Shown here in pieces: positions 32,523 through 43,173 of a DNA stretch of 52,633 nucleotides (positions are counted from its first letter, which is position 1; the number at the start of each line of letters is the position of its first letter). This DNA is from Mycobacterium sp. 1465703.0 (lineage in GTDB: Bacteria; Actinomycetota; Actinomycetes; Mycobacteriales; Mycobacteriaceae), in the NCBI RefSeq assembly GCF_001672975.1, contig NZ_LZKU01000051.1, positions 1 through 52,633 of the forward strand. The letters run 5' to 3'. A model generated the notes under the pieces. It was not told the origin of the DNA, searched no databases, and saw only the letters and a list, made by a program, of their open reading frames with translations. Position numbers and translations under genes: made by a program.

Positions 32523-33863
32523 GTGATTTCGACCAGCTCTGCCACCAGTCCTGCTGCCAGTTCGGCCAGTTCGGCCCCGGTCGCCGACGCCAAGCCCGAC
32601 CTGCGTACGGTGGCTCTGGGCAGCATGATCGGCACCACCATCGAGTGGTATGACTTCTACCTGTATGCGACCGCATCCGCGCTGGTCTTCAAACCGCTGT
32701 TCTTCCCCAACATCTCACCGACCGCGGGCACCCTGGCATCGTTCGCCACCTACGCCGCCGGATTCGGGGCCCGGCCCCTCGGTGCGGTATTGTCCGGGCA
32801 CTTCGGCGACCGGTTGGGCCGCAAAGCCGTTCTGGTGGGCGCGCTGTTGGTGATGGGTCTGGTCACCACGGCCATCGGAACGTTGCCGACCTATGCCGAG
32901 GCCGGGCTGTTGGCACCGGCGCTGCTGGCGTCGCTGCGTGTGCTGCAAGGGCTTGCCGTGGGCGCGGAATGGGGTGGTGCCGCGGTACTCTCGGTGGAGC
33001 ATGCACCGCCCGATCGCCGCGGACTGTTCGGCAGCTTCACTCAGCTGGGCTCCCCTGCTGGCATGCTGTTGGCGACCTCGGTGTTCTTTCTCGTCCGCAA
33101 GGTCACCGGCCCCACCGCTTTCCTCGGCTACGGATGGCGAATTCCCTTCCTGCTGAGCATCTTTCTGGTCTTGGTCGGCCTGCTCGTCCGGCTCAAGCTG
33201 ACCGATGCCGAGATTTTCGATCGGCTCAAGCAGCACGACGAACTTGCCCGACTGCCGATAGTGGAAGTGCTGCGCACGGATTCGCGCAATGTCGTCATCA
33301 CCACCGGGTTGCGCCTTTCGCAGATCGGGCTTTTCGTGCTGCTGACGACGTATTCATTAACCTACCTTCAGGATTCATTCGGCAAGAGCAGCGCGGTGGG
33401 TCTGATCGCGGTGCTGGTCTCGTCGGCGCTGGGCTTCCTCAGCACGCCGGGCTGGGCGCTGCTGTCGGATCGGGTGGGGCGGCGGCCGCCGTATCTGTTC
33501 GGCGCGCTGGCCGGAGTCGTGGCCCTGGTGTTGTTCTTCGTGGCCGCCGGCAGCGGATCGGCGCTGTGGGTGGTGTTGTCAATCGTGTTCGGTGTCAACG
33601 TGGTTCATGATGCGATGTATGGGCCCCAGGCGGCCTGGTTCGCCGAACTCTTCGACACCCGGGTGCGCTATAGCGGCGCGTCGCTGGGCTATCAGATCGG
33701 CGCGGTGCTGTCCGGAGGTTTCGCGCCGTTGATCGCCGCATCGCTACTGGTCCTCGGCGGCGGCAGGCCGTGGTTGATCGTGGGTTACTTCGCGGTGCTC
33801 GCGGCGATCACGATCGCCGCCGCAGCTGCGGCGCGCGAGACGCGTGAGGATCAGATCGGATGA
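32523..33863 (+). CDS. MFS transporter, metabolite:H+ symporter (MHS) subfamily
   Basis: The 446-residue polytopic permease has about 12 predicted helices. Its opening signature GSMIGTTIEWYDFYLYATAS and the loop GHFGDRLGRKAVL are typical of the MHS group (shikimate, proline/betaine, citrate and alpha-ketoglutarate carriers). LQGLAVGAEWGGAAVLSVEH in helix 4-5 is also diagnostic. It imports an unidentified organic anion or zwitterion with protons. It starts at GTG 32523. Its stop overlaps the next gene's ATG (ATGA), so it is coupled to the LLM monooxygenase, which probably attacks the imported compound. Confidence 0.92.
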   Translation: MISTSSATSPAASSASSAPVADAKPDLRTVALGSMIGTTIEWYDFYLYATASALVFKPLFFPNISPTAGTLASFATYAAGFGARPLGAVLSGHFGDRLGRKAVLVGALLVMGLVTTAIGTLPTYAEAGLLAPALLASLRVLQGLAVGAEWGGAAVLSVEHAPPDRRGLFGSFTQLGSPAGMLLATSVFFLVRKVTGPTAFLGYGWRIPFLLSIFLVLVGLLVRLKLTDAEIFDRLKQHDELARLPIVEVLRTDSRNVVITTGLRLSQIGLFVLLTTYSLTYLQDSFGKSSAVGLIAVLVSSALGFLSTPGWALLSDRVGRRPPYLFGALAGVVALVLFFVAAGSGSALWVVLSIVFGVNVVHDAMYGPQAAWFAELFDTRVRYSGASLGYQIGAVLSGGFAPLIAASLLVLGGGRPWLIVGYFAVLAAITIAAAAAARETREDQIG

Positions 33864-35239
33864 GTGAGCCGCGCAGGATCTTTCTCAACGCCTTCGACAT
33901 GGCCTGCGTCGGGCATCAGTCGGCGGGGTTATGGCGTCACCCCGATGATCAGGGTTACCGCTACCGTGAACTGGGCTATTGGACCGAGTTGGCCCGCATC
34001 CTGGAGACCGGCGGGTTCGACGCGCTGTTTCTCGCCGATGTGCTCGGGGTCTACGACGTCTACGGGGCGTCCCGAGACGCGGCGGTCGCCGACGCCGCGC
34101 AGTTCCCGGTCAACGACCCGACCGCGGCGGTCTCCGCGATGGCGGCGGTGACCGACAACCTCGGCTTCGGGATCACCCTGTCGCTGACCTACGAACAGCC
34201 ATATGCGCTGGCCCGCAGGCTCTCGACGCTGGATCACCTCACCGGCGGCCGGGTGGCATGGAACATCGTGACTTCCTATTTGGACAGTGCGGCAAGGAAT
34301 TTGGGCCTGGACGCGCAGATCCCGCACGACCAGCGCTACGAGATCGCCGACGAGTACCTCGAGGTCTGCTACAAGCTGTGGGAGGGATCGTGGGAGGCCG
34401 ACGCCGTGGTTCGCGACGCGGAACGGGGCGTGTACACCGACCCGGCCAAGGTGCACGCCATCGAGCACAAGGGTCGCTATTTCTCGGTGCCCGGCCCGTT
34501 TCTGTGCGAGCCGTCGCCGCAACGTACGCCGGTGCTGTTTCAGGCCGGGGCGTCACCGCGGGGCATCCGGTTCGCGGCGGCTCACGCCGAGGCGGTCTTC
34601 GTCTCGGGTCCGACACCGCAGATCGTGCGTGGTCCGGTGCGGGCGTTGCGCACGGCCGCCGCCGAGCTGGGCCGGGATCCGCGTTCTATCAAGGTGTTCA
34701 CCATGGTGACCCCGGTGCTCGCCGAGACCCACCACGAGGCCGTCGCCAAACTGCGTGAATACCGGCGGTTCGTCAGCCCCGCCGGTGCGCTGGCGCTGTT
34801 CGGCGGCTGGACCGGGGTCGACCTGGCCGAACGGGACCCCGACGAACCGCTCAAGTACGTCGAGACGGACGCCAACCGCTCGGCGCTGGCCTCGTTCACC
34901 ACCGCGGCCCCGGAGCGAGCGTGGACGGTAGGGGAACTGGCCGACGAGATCGGCATCGGCGGCCGCGGCCCGGTGCTGGTGGGTTCGCCGACCGAAGTGG
35001 CCGACGAACTCGAGCGGTGGGTGGCCGAAGCCGACGTCGACGGGTTCAATCTGGCCTACGTGACCACCCCGGGTACGTTCGTCGATTTCGCCAAGCTGGT
35101 TGTCCCCGAGCTGCGTCGACGCGGACGCGTGCCCGAGCACCCGCCGCGTTCGACCCTGCGGCAACGGTTGGGGACCGCCGGGCCGCTGCTGCCCGACGAT
35201 CACCCCGGCGCGCGGTACCGGCTACGGAGCGACGGTTAA
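33860..35239 (+). CDS. LLM-class flavin-dependent monooxygenase (NtaA/SnaA/DszA family)
   Basis: The 459-residue TIM-barrel protein is of the FMNH2-dependent monooxygenase family that includes nitrilotriacetate (NtaA), dibenzothiophene sulfone (DszA) and pristinamycin (SnaA) enzymes. Evidence is FLNAFDMACVGHQSAGLWRH at the start, GRVAWNIVTSYLDSAARNLG and the flavin-phosphate region PVLFQAGASPRGIRFAAAHA (about residues 215-240). These enzymes need reduced FMN from a separate reductase, and no reductase gene is adjacent. It is translationally coupled to the MHS transporter gene, suggesting uptake and cleavage of one carbon, nitrogen or sulfur source. It converges with the Rv3169-like gene, overlapping by 18 bp. 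Confidence 0.9.
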   Translation: MSEPRRIFLNAFDMACVGHQSAGLWRHPDDQGYRYRELGYWTELARILETGGFDALFLADVLGVYDVYGASRDAAVADAAQFPVNDPTAAVSAMAAVTDNLGFGITLSLTYEQPYALARRLSTLDHLTGGRVAWNIVTSYLDSAARNLGLDAQIPHDQRYEIADEYLEVCYKLWEGSWEADAVVRDAERGVYTDPAKVHAIEHKGRYFSVPGPFLCEPSPQRTPVLFQAGASPRGIRFAAAHAEAVFVSGPTPQIVRGPVRALRTAAAELGRDPRSIKVFTMVTPVLAETHHEAVAKLREYRRFVSPAGALALFGGWTGVDLAERDPDEPLKYVETDANRSALASFTTAAPERAWTVGELADEIGIGGRGPVLVGSPTEVADELERWVAEADVDGFNLAYVTTPGTFVDFAKLVVPELRRRGRVPEHPPRSTLRQRLGTAGPLLPDDHPGARYRLRSDG

Positions 35240-36336
35240 CCAGTCGGTGAATCCGGACGGATCGTGCCGACCCAGCGCGCCGTGCTCGTACAGGCCCCAG
35301 CCCTCCACCGGCTCGCCGTCGCCGTCGCGGCACACCGCACGGCCGACATGGTCGATCACGCCGAAGCCCGCGCGGGCGACGATGGCCGGGTCGGTCATGT
35401 CGTAGGTCAGCCGCTCGGCGAACTTCTCGCCCTTCCAGGTGCCATGTATCCAGTCCGAGTCGCCGCCGTAGCCGCCGCCGACGTGAATAGGCACCGGCAG
35501 CTTGGACTCGACGTCGAAGTGCACTGCGGTGCCGTCGGGGGCGGTGGCATCGATGGTCGCGCCGGTCGGGATGCGGGTCCCGGACCGGTAGTGGATCTTG
35601 ACTCGCGGCCAGCCCAGCTGCTCGACGCGGCCGTCGCGCCAGATGCGGGTGCAGTCGTTGAGCGAACGGAACCCGTTGGGCTCCTCCTGGATGATCAGCA
35701 CGATCGCGAACTCGTCGAAGGCCATCGGCACATAGAGCCACCACATGCCCTCGAATGGCGGGTCGGCGGGCCGGCCCGCGGGTTCGGCCTCGCCGATCGG
35801 ACGGATGCCCCAGGACCGGTCGCGGCTGCCCAGCCAGGTGTTGGGGTCGACGGTGATTTCCTCGCCGTCGATCAGGATGTGCCCGCTCCAGCTGCCCAGC
35901 TGCGCGAAGCGCTGCGCGTCCAGCGTGACTCGGGTGCCTGACCGCAGCACGTGCGGTTGTTCCTGGACGACGTCGAACAGCCCATTCCAGGTGAGATCGG
36001 CTGCGAGGCCCTCGGTTTCGTCGAGCACCAGTCGCAGCTTCTGCAGCGGCTCGATGACCTCGATCCGGTAACCGTTGACGTGCTGATTGAGCCGATCCTG
36101 ATCGATAGCGTCCGAAACATGTACCGCGGTCTGGGTATTACCGCGCCTGATGAGCAAGAACGCGTCCTTCACCCCGAGGTTGGGGTAATAGCCGATACCG
36201 CTGATGACGAAGATGTTCCCGGTTCGGTCGTGGGCGTTGAAGTAGGAGCGGTCATAGAAGTTGCGGTCCGATGAGCCCGGCCACGCGATCGGCTGGGGAA
36301 TCTGATGTACCGGAAATTCGTCGAGCGGTCCGAGCA

Positions 36337-36337
<1 letters not shown>
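35222..36337 (-). CDS. Rv3169-like conserved protein (hydroxyneurosporene synthase-like fold)
   Basis: A 371-residue protein recognised by context and sequence style as the counterpart of Rv3169: DEFPVHQIPQPIAWPGSSDR at the N-terminus, FYDRSYFNAHDRTGNIFVIS, DRSWGIRPIGEAEPAGRP and GMWWLYVPMAFDEFAIVLII. The DRSWG motif and many beta strands recall CrtC/AttH-like lipocalin-pair proteins, which bind hydrophobic molecules. No enzymatic residues are evident. The ATG at 36337 overlaps the phosphotransferase stop by one base (TAATG), so the two are co-translated. The function is unknown; a role in lipid or polyketide-like metabolism is a guess. Confidence 0.8.
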
Positions 36338-38117
<1,780 letters not shown>

Positions 38118-38121
<4 letters not shown>

Positions 38122-39029
38122 CGGGGCGACTCGCGGGCCGTGCCGCGATCGTCACCGGAGGTAGCCGCGGCCTGGGACGGGCGATCTCATTGGCCCTGGC
38201 GGCCGAGGGCGCCGCGGTGGCGGTCGCCGGACGCACCGAAGAAGTATGGGATGACCGACTGCCGGGGACCATCGGCGAGACGGTAGCCGACATCGAGGCG
38301 GCCGGCGGCCACGCGGTGGCGGTACGGGCCGATCTGACCGACCGCGACCAAATCGCCCGGCTGGTGGAGTCGGCACGAGAGGCGTTGGGCCCCATTGGAA
38401 TTCTCGTCAACAATGCGGCCTTTACCGCGCCCGGCCGCCCGCCGGTGCCGGGTGCGCAACCGCGTGACAAGCCCGACAAGGGCGCCGGTAAGCCGGCGGC
38501 CAACGCCGCGGGCGGTGCCAAGCCAGCTGAGGCCGCCAAACCCGGCTGGCCGGGTTTCGTCAGCACTCCTTTGCACGCGTATCGGCGGCATTTCGACATC
38601 GCGGTTTTCGCCGCTTACGAGCTGATGCAGATGGTGTGCCCCGACATGATCGAGGCCGGAGGCGGCTCGATCATCAACATCACCTCGGTCGCCTCGCGAC
38701 TGCCCGGCGACGGCCCGTACGCCGACCGCAGCGGCGGGGTGTTGCCCGGCTACGGCGGGTCCAAGGCCGCGCTCGAGCACCTGACCCAGTGCGCGGCATA
38801 CGATCTGACCGACCACCACATCGCGGTCAACGCGTTGTCGCCGTCCAAAGCTATTCTCACGCCGGGGCTCTCGTACTATGCCCGCAACTTCGATGACACC
38901 GCGTCTGCGGATGAATTCGCCCGCGCAGCAGTCGAATTGGCTTTGGTCGATCCCGCCAAGGTCACCGGGCGCACGATCGGCCACCTTCAAGTGCTCGACG
39001 GCAGCTTGCGGCCCTTCACGGTGGACTAG
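38118..39029 (+). CDS. SDR family oxidoreductase with Ala/Pro/Lys-rich insertion
   Basis: The 303-residue classical SDR contains the cofactor motif IVTGGSRGLGRAISLALAAE (residues 10-30), NNAAF, IINITSVASRLPG (catalytic Ser) and Tyr-Gly-Gly-Ser-Lys in GVLPGYGGSKAALEHL (about residue 215). Between the NNAA strand and helix alpha-4 lies a low-complexity insert of about 35 residues, RDKPDKGAGKPAANAAGGAK followed by PAEAAKPG, not found in typical SDRs. It probably forms a surface loop near the active-site entrance. The ATG at 38118 overlaps the TetR stop, so the two are co-expressed. Substrate unknown. Confidence 0.88.
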
Positions 39030-39107
39030 CGCGGCGCGTTCGCGGTCAACGCGCTGAATGTGCCGCGGCTGCGGTTATTCGACCAGCCTTCGAGTTCGCT
39101 TTGGCAG

Positions 39108-39144
39108 CCGTGATGGGGAAAGCATCTCGCTTCCCCCATCACGG
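39108..39144. terminator. Bidirectional hairpin terminator between convergent genes
   Basis: Left arm CCGTGATGGGGAAAGC and right arm GCTTCCCCCATCACGG pair at 15 of 16 positions with a 5-base loop. It lies between the SDR stop at 39029 and the stop of the collagen-like gene at 39192, which is transcribed towards it. Confidence 0.75.
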
Positions 39145-39191
39145 TTACTGCTGAGCCATCCGCCGTCGCGACGGGTCAGAACCGGCCCGGT

Positions 39192-40028
39192 TTACTGGCC
39201 AGCTGGTGCCGCGGGCCCGGGAACACCCGGGGCTCCAGGTGCGCCCGGGACTCCCGGCGCGTTAGGTGCACCCGGTGCACCCGGTGCACCCGGTGCGCTG
39301 GGGACGCCAGGTGCGGTGGGTGTGCCCAGCGGTGCCGGAGCGCCCGGCGCGCCAGGGGCGGCAGGTGCGCCAGGCGTGCCTGGTGCGGTGGGTGCGCCCA
39401 TTGGTTCCGGAGCCCCTGGGGCGCCCGGTCCGGCAGCAGGTGCTCCCGGTGCGCCGGCTACGCCAGGTGCGGTAGGTGTGCCCGGTGTGCCTGGTGCGGT
39501 GGGTGCGCCCATTGGTTCGGGAGCGCCCGGGGCGCCCGGTCCGCCAGCAGGTGCGCCGGGGACGCCTGGTGCGGTAGGTGCGCCCGGTGTGCCTGGTGCT
39601 GTGGGTGTGCCCATCGGTTGCGGTGCACCCGGTGCGCCTGGTGCGCCCGGTCCGGCAGCAGGTGCCCCCGGTGCGCCGGGTGCGGTAGGTGCGGTAGGTG
39701 TACCCGGTGCGCCTGGTGCGGTGGGTGCGCCCAACGGTTGCGGGGCGCCCGGTGCGCTAGGTGCGCCCATTGGTTGCGGGGCGCCCGGTGCGCCAGGGAC
39801 GCCCGGAGTGTTTGGAGCGCCAGGAGGTCCCGGCGGTGCAGGTGGCGGCGGATCGTCCGGCAGGAACCTTACTGTGGGCTCATTTCCGTTGCCTGGTATG
39901 GACGGGGCTGCGGCAGCGGGGGCAATCGCCGCACCGAGTGCTCCGCTCACAGCAAGCGCAGCCACACCCGCACTGAGCGTTGCGAGTGGCCGGCGTGCAG
40001 GCGTGACGTGATTTCTTGTGGCGCCCAT
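39192..40028 (-). CDS. Exported collagen-like Gly/Ala/Pro-repeat protein
   Basis: The 278-residue protein has a signal peptide (LATLSAGVAALAVSGALGAA, cut near APAAAA-PS at about residue 40), a short linker EPTVRFLPDDPPPPAPPG and about 210 residues of G-x-P/x-A-P triplets. A longer 37-residue super-repeat is visible: GAPGAPEPMGAPTAPGTPG, then TPTAPGVAGAPGAP plus a four-residue break such as AAGP or AGGP. Glycine is replaced at regular positions (E/Q of PEPMG, T of PTAPG), so a continuous collagen triple helix is doubtful. It is probably a surface or wall-spanning rod. The ATG at 40028 (MGATRNHV) has a GGGAGAAA ribosome site. A SigF-like promoter lies upstream. Confidence 0.88.
   Translation of the reverse strand: MGATRNHVTPARRPLATLSAGVAALAVSGALGAAIAPAAAAPSIPGNGNEPTVRFLPDDPPPPAPPGPPGAPNTPGVPGAPGAPQPMGAPSAPGAPQPLGAPTAPGAPGTPTAPTAPGAPGAPAAGPGAPGAPGAPQPMGTPTAPGTPGAPTAPGVPGAPAGGPGAPGAPEPMGAPTAPGTPGTPTAPGVAGAPGAPAAGPGAPGAPEPMGAPTAPGTPGAPAAPGAPGAPAPLGTPTAPGVPSAPGAPGAPGAPNAPGVPGAPGAPGVPGPAAPAGQ
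39201..39850 (-). repeat. Degenerate GC-rich repeats encoding the collagen-like domain
   Basis: Short imperfect units of 9 bp and a 111-bp super-unit account for the Gly-Ala-Pro array. The GC-rich third positions keep both strands open, producing a long mirrored plus-strand frame. Unit number is likely to vary between strains. Confidence 0.75.
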
Positions 40029-40066
40029 ATTTTTCTCCCAATGTCGATTGGATGGACCCACCCCGG

Positions 40067-40092
40067 CTACCCGGCGAAATTGGTAACAAAAC
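40067..40092 (-). promoter_or_regulatory. SigF-like promoter of the collagen-like gene
   Basis: Minus strand GTTT (40092-40089), a 16-nt spacer, then GGGTAG (40072-40067), about 39 bp before the ATG at 40028. A strong match. Confidence 0.72.
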
Positions 40093-40117
40093 GGATGGCG
40101 CCAAAACTACTGCAACG

Positions 40118-41566
40118 TCAATTACCTTCATTCGGGTCGGGATCGCCGCGAAAGAATGGGTCAGGATCGCCCCGAAGGAGCTCGTCGGGATCGCCGCGAA
40201 GGAGCTCATCGGGATGGTGAGCGTGATTGACGGCGGGCGGTCCATGGCCGTCGGTCCAACCAAGTCGCCCATTGCCGACGACCGAAGTGCGCCATTCGCC
40301 CCTGCCCACCGCGCCGTGGTCGGAGCCGCAGGCGAAGAACAGGTTGTCGGCGTCGGTCCCGCCTCCGTCCGCCCATTCGTGTGCATGGTGGACCTCGCAG
40401 TGATAGCCGGGTGCCAGGCAACTGGGGTGGGTACATCCGCGGTCCCGGGCGAAGCAGATGAGGCGCTGATCCGCGGTTGCGATCCGTTTCTGGCGCCCGA
40501 GATACAACGGCCGGCCGGTGTGCTCGTCGAACACCGCGAGATAGTGAATTGCCTTGGCGGCCATGCGAATCAGATCCGGCATCGGCAGCCGCGAGCCGCC
40601 GCCGGTGCGCGCAGGCGCGGGCATCGGAATCGAATCGTCGACCGCTGCGTGCGCGGCCTGGTCCAGTTCGGCCAGCGTGGTGGTCGCGATCACGGTGACG
40701 GGATGGCCGCGGTGTCTCCCTAAACCGCCGGTGGCGATAGCCGTTTCGAGGCCGAGCTTGAGGGCGTCGTGGCAGCGTTGGGCCGGTGTGCGGTCGTCGC
40801 GCGCCTCGGGATCGCTGTCGGGCGTCTGGTGGCGGCCGGGCCGCACCGCCGCTTCCAGGGCTTCGAAGTAAGCACGGGCCTCGGGATCCAGTAGGCCGGT
40901 GAGCCTCGACATCCCGTCGGGCCCTTGCGGGCTCAGCTGCAGACCCCGACGGCGCGCCCGATCGACATCGGTGAAACGGCCGTCGGGATTGAGATAGTCG
41001 GCAATCCGGTGGCCCAGCCTGGTGACCACCGCGGCGTCGAGCTTCGTCGCGTGCTGCACCAACGTGCGCTCCGCGTCGGCCGCATCGACAGGGGAGACGC
41101 AGGACGGCAACGTGTCGACCGCGGCGCACACGGCGCGGATGTGGTCTTCGCCGACCGCCCCGGCGGCCACCGCCGCGGCCAACGCCGGCAGCTCGGGTGC
41201 CAACGGTGCGCCGGTCAGCGAACGTCGCGGCCGCAGACGCGCCGCGAGCCTGAAGCGGCGCGCGACTTCTCTGGGCGTGATGCGAAGCCGCGCCCACAAC
41301 ACGCCGCGCACCGCTGGCACACACGCCGCCTCGTCCGGTGGGTCGGCGATCTCACCGAAGACCCGATACATCAGACCCCGATTGATGCGGTCCTGGGCTT
41401 CCAGCCGTTCGGCCAGGTCAACCCGAAAGGCGTTGCCGACCATCTCCGACGGAGTCTGACGCAGCGCTTCATGGGCCGCATCGATCGCGTCAAGCGCGGA
41501 GCAGATTCGCTCCCGCGCCCGTTCGGCGTCCATAAAAGTGCCCACCCGGTCCACGCTATAGAACAT
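40118..41566 (-). CDS. DUF222 and HNH endonuclease domain protein (13E12 family)
   Basis: The 482-residue protein joins a DUF222 helical region (residues about 20-310) to an HNH nuclease motif CTHPSCLAPGYHCEVHHAHE followed by WADGGGTDADNLFFACGSDH (about 385-425), with zinc-type cysteines and the paired histidines. Such 13E12-type genes are repeated in mycobacterial genomes and behave like selfish or mobile elements; their biological role is not established. The tail carries three octapeptide repeats (PDELLRGD, PDELLRGD, PDPFFRGD). The ATG at 41566 (MFYSVDRVGTFM) matches the usual family N-terminus. It is divergent from the DUF4129 gene. Confidence 0.9.
   Translation of the reverse strand: MFYSVDRVGTFMDAERARERICSALDAIDAAHEALRQTPSEMVGNAFRVDLAERLEAQDRINRGLMYRVFGEIADPPDEAACVPAVRGVLWARLRITPREVARRFRLAARLRPRRSLTGAPLAPELPALAAAVAAGAVGEDHIRAVCAAVDTLPSCVSPVDAADAERTLVQHATKLDAAVVTRLGHRIADYLNPDGRFTDVDRARRRGLQLSPQGPDGMSRLTGLLDPEARAYFEALEAAVRPGRHQTPDSDPEARDDRTPAQRCHDALKLGLETAIATGGLGRHRGHPVTVIATTTLAELDQAAHAAVDDSIPMPAPARTGGGSRLPMPDLIRMAAKAIHYLAVFDEHTGRPLYLGRQKRIATADQRLICFARDRGCTHPSCLAPGYHCEVHHAHEWADGGGTDADNLFFACGSDHGAVGRGEWRTSVVGNGRLGWTDGHGPPAVNHAHHPDELLRGDPDELLRGDPDPFFRGDPDPNEGN
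40140..40211. repeat. Three 24-bp tandem repeats at the end of the HNH gene
   Basis: Units at 40140-40163, 40164-40187 and 40188-40211 begin GGATCGCC and differ by a few bases. In frame on the minus strand they encode PDELLRGD, PDELLRGD and PDPFFRGD, an acidic C-terminal tail. Confidence 0.85.
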
Positions 41567-41667
41567 ACGTTCGATTTCAACCGGCCGAAGGGAGATATGT
41601 GGATGAACTGCCGACTGTGGATAAGCGCGAACGCCGGTCCTGGCCCTCGCACCCCTGACGTGCAAGT

Positions 41668-42675
41668 ATGAGCAAAGCTAGTGCCGCAACGGCGGCAGGC
41701 AACCGGTCGAGTGGTGTGCCAATGCTTGGTATGGACAAGCCGACAGGGCGGGTCGTTGCCCTGATCGCTCTGCTGCTCATGGTCGCTGCCGCGCTTCACG
41801 GTTACATCCCCGCTCGCCAGGACGCGGTACGCAGCGAATCGGGCGGCCGGGCGGCGCTGGCCTTCGTGGTGGCCCTGCTCGCTGTGACGCTTGCCCTGAT
41901 CACGATCGCCGTGGTGGCGCGATTGCGGGACCCGCGCGCGCCCGCGCCGAGTGCCGGCGCGCTGTCCGGCATGCTCGGCACCGGCAAGGGTCGACCGACC
42001 TGGCGCGTGCTGCTGATCGGACTCGGCGTGATTGCGGCCTGGCTGCTGATCGTGATGCTGTTGGCCCGGCTGTTTACAACACACTCAGTCGCTCCTGCTC
42101 CGTCACCACCGGATAGCGGCGCGGCACCGTCGGCGCATGCCCCCGCGCCGCCTGCGCAGCAGAATCCGCATCGTCCTCGCGACGGCTCGCAGAACGTGCT
42201 CGGGATCCTGCTTGCCAGCACCGTCGCGATGTTGATGGTGTTTGTCGCCGGAACGGTCGCCGCGACGCGGCGGCGGTGGCGGCCGGTGGCACCCGCCATG
42301 GCCGACGAACCCGGCGAATCTCCGGTGCCGCCGGCGCGTTCTGAATCGCTGGCGCGGGCAGCCGAGCGTGGACTGGCCGAGATGACCGACCTCAGCCGTG
42401 AACCGAGAGAGGCGATCATCGCCTGCTATGCCGCGATGGAACGTGAACTCGCGCATGTTCCCGGTGCCGTCCCCCAGGAATTCGACACCCCGACCGAGGT
42501 GTTGGCCCGTGCGGTTGAACACCACGCCCTGCACGCCGATAACGCCGTCCAATTGGTGAACCTGTTCGCCGAGGCGCGATTCAGCCCTCACGTGATGAAC
42601 GAAGGCCATCGCGACATGGCGGTGCGCGTGCTGCGGCTGGTGCTCGACGAGCTGGGTTCGCGGAGCGTCGTATGA
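41668..42675 (+). CDS. DUF4129 membrane protein (Rv3166c-like)
   Basis: The 335-residue membrane protein has three or four hydrophobic segments: VVALIALLLMVAAALHGYIP (about 29-48), AFVVALLAVTLALITIAVVA, GLGVIAAWLLIVMLLARLF (about 120) and ILLASTVAMLMVFVAGTVAA (about 185). A cytoplasmic DUF4129 domain follows (about 240-335: REAIIACYAAMERELA, DTPTEVLARAVEH, FAEARFSPHVMNEGH). DUF4129 domains accompany transglutaminase, DUF58 and MoxR genes in envelope-associated operons. It starts at ATG 41668 (MSKASAAT) and overlaps the next gene by 4 bp (ATGA). It is the first gene of a five-gene operon. Confidence 0.85.
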   Translation: MSKASAATAAGNRSSGVPMLGMDKPTGRVVALIALLLMVAAALHGYIPARQDAVRSESGGRAALAFVVALLAVTLALITIAVVARLRDPRAPAPSAGALSGMLGTGKGRPTWRVLLIGLGVIAAWLLIVMLLARLFTTHSVAPAPSPPDSGAAPSAHAPAPPAQQNPHRPRDGSQNVLGILLASTVAMLMVFVAGTVAATRRRWRPVAPAMADEPGESPVPPARSESLARAAERGLAEMTDLSREPREAIIACYAAMERELAHVPGAVPQEFDTPTEVLARAVEHHALHADNAVQLVNLFAEARFSPHVMNEGHRDMAVRVLRLVLDELGSRSVV

Positions 42676-43154
42676 AAAAGACGACGACGCTGGGCATTTG
42701 TCTCATCATCGGCATAGAGCTGCTGGCTCTGGCGCAGCATGATCGACGGCTGGTATTGACGGCCTCCGGTGTCGGGCTGGCTCTGGTGCTGCTCAGTCTT
42801 CGTCGTGCCCTGGCGCGCGGAGCCGCGGCCGACGCAGAGCCGGACGCCGACGAGCTAGGGGATTCGTTGCGCCGCTGGCTCTCCAAGACCGAGACGACGA
42901 TCCGGTGGGCGGAGTCAACCCGCGCCGACTGGGACCGGCATCTGCGGCCGATGCTCGCGCGCCGTTACGAAATGACAACCGGTCAACGGCAATCCAAGGA
43001 TCCCGCGGCCTTTCACGTAACCGGGCGCATGCTTTTCGGCGTGGAACTGTGGGAGTGGGTCAACCCCAACAACGTCACGCGCAGCGGTGACAGCCAACCC
43101 GGCCCGGGCCGCGCGGCGCTGGAAGAGATTCTGCTGAAGCTCGAGCAGGTATGA
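42672..43154 (+). CDS. Conserved membrane protein (Rv3165c-like)
   Basis: The 160-residue protein has two N-terminal hydrophobic helices (LGICLIIGIELLALAQHDRR region and LTASGVGLALVLLSLRRALA, residues 5-50) and a soluble domain with RRWLSKTETTIRWAESTRAD and LARRYEMTTGQRQSKDPAAF. I recognise no named domain beyond its constant place between DUF4129 and MoxR genes in mycobacteria. It starts at ATG 42672, overlapping the preceding stop. It is probably a structural partner of the MoxR/DUF58 assembly at the membrane. Confidence 0.75.
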   Translation: MKKTTTLGICLIIGIELLALAQHDRRLVLTASGVGLALVLLSLRRALARGAAADAEPDADELGDSLRRWLSKTETTIRWAESTRADWDRHLRPMLARRYEMTTGQRQSKDPAAFHVTGRMLFGVELWEWVNPNNVTRSGDSQPGPGRAALEEILLKLEQV

Positions 43155-43173
43155 CAGGAGGCGCGACCCGAAT

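Noticed and set aside
39201..39850. CRISPR-like array
   Set aside because: The repeats are direct, degenerate and coding, with no unique spacers and no cas genes nearby.
39058..40011. Plus-strand collagen-like frame opposite the Gly/Ala/Pro-repeat protein
   Set aside because: GC-rich triplet repeats read as Gly-Ala-Pro in both directions. Only the minus strand has a signal peptide, ribosome site and promoter-like motif.
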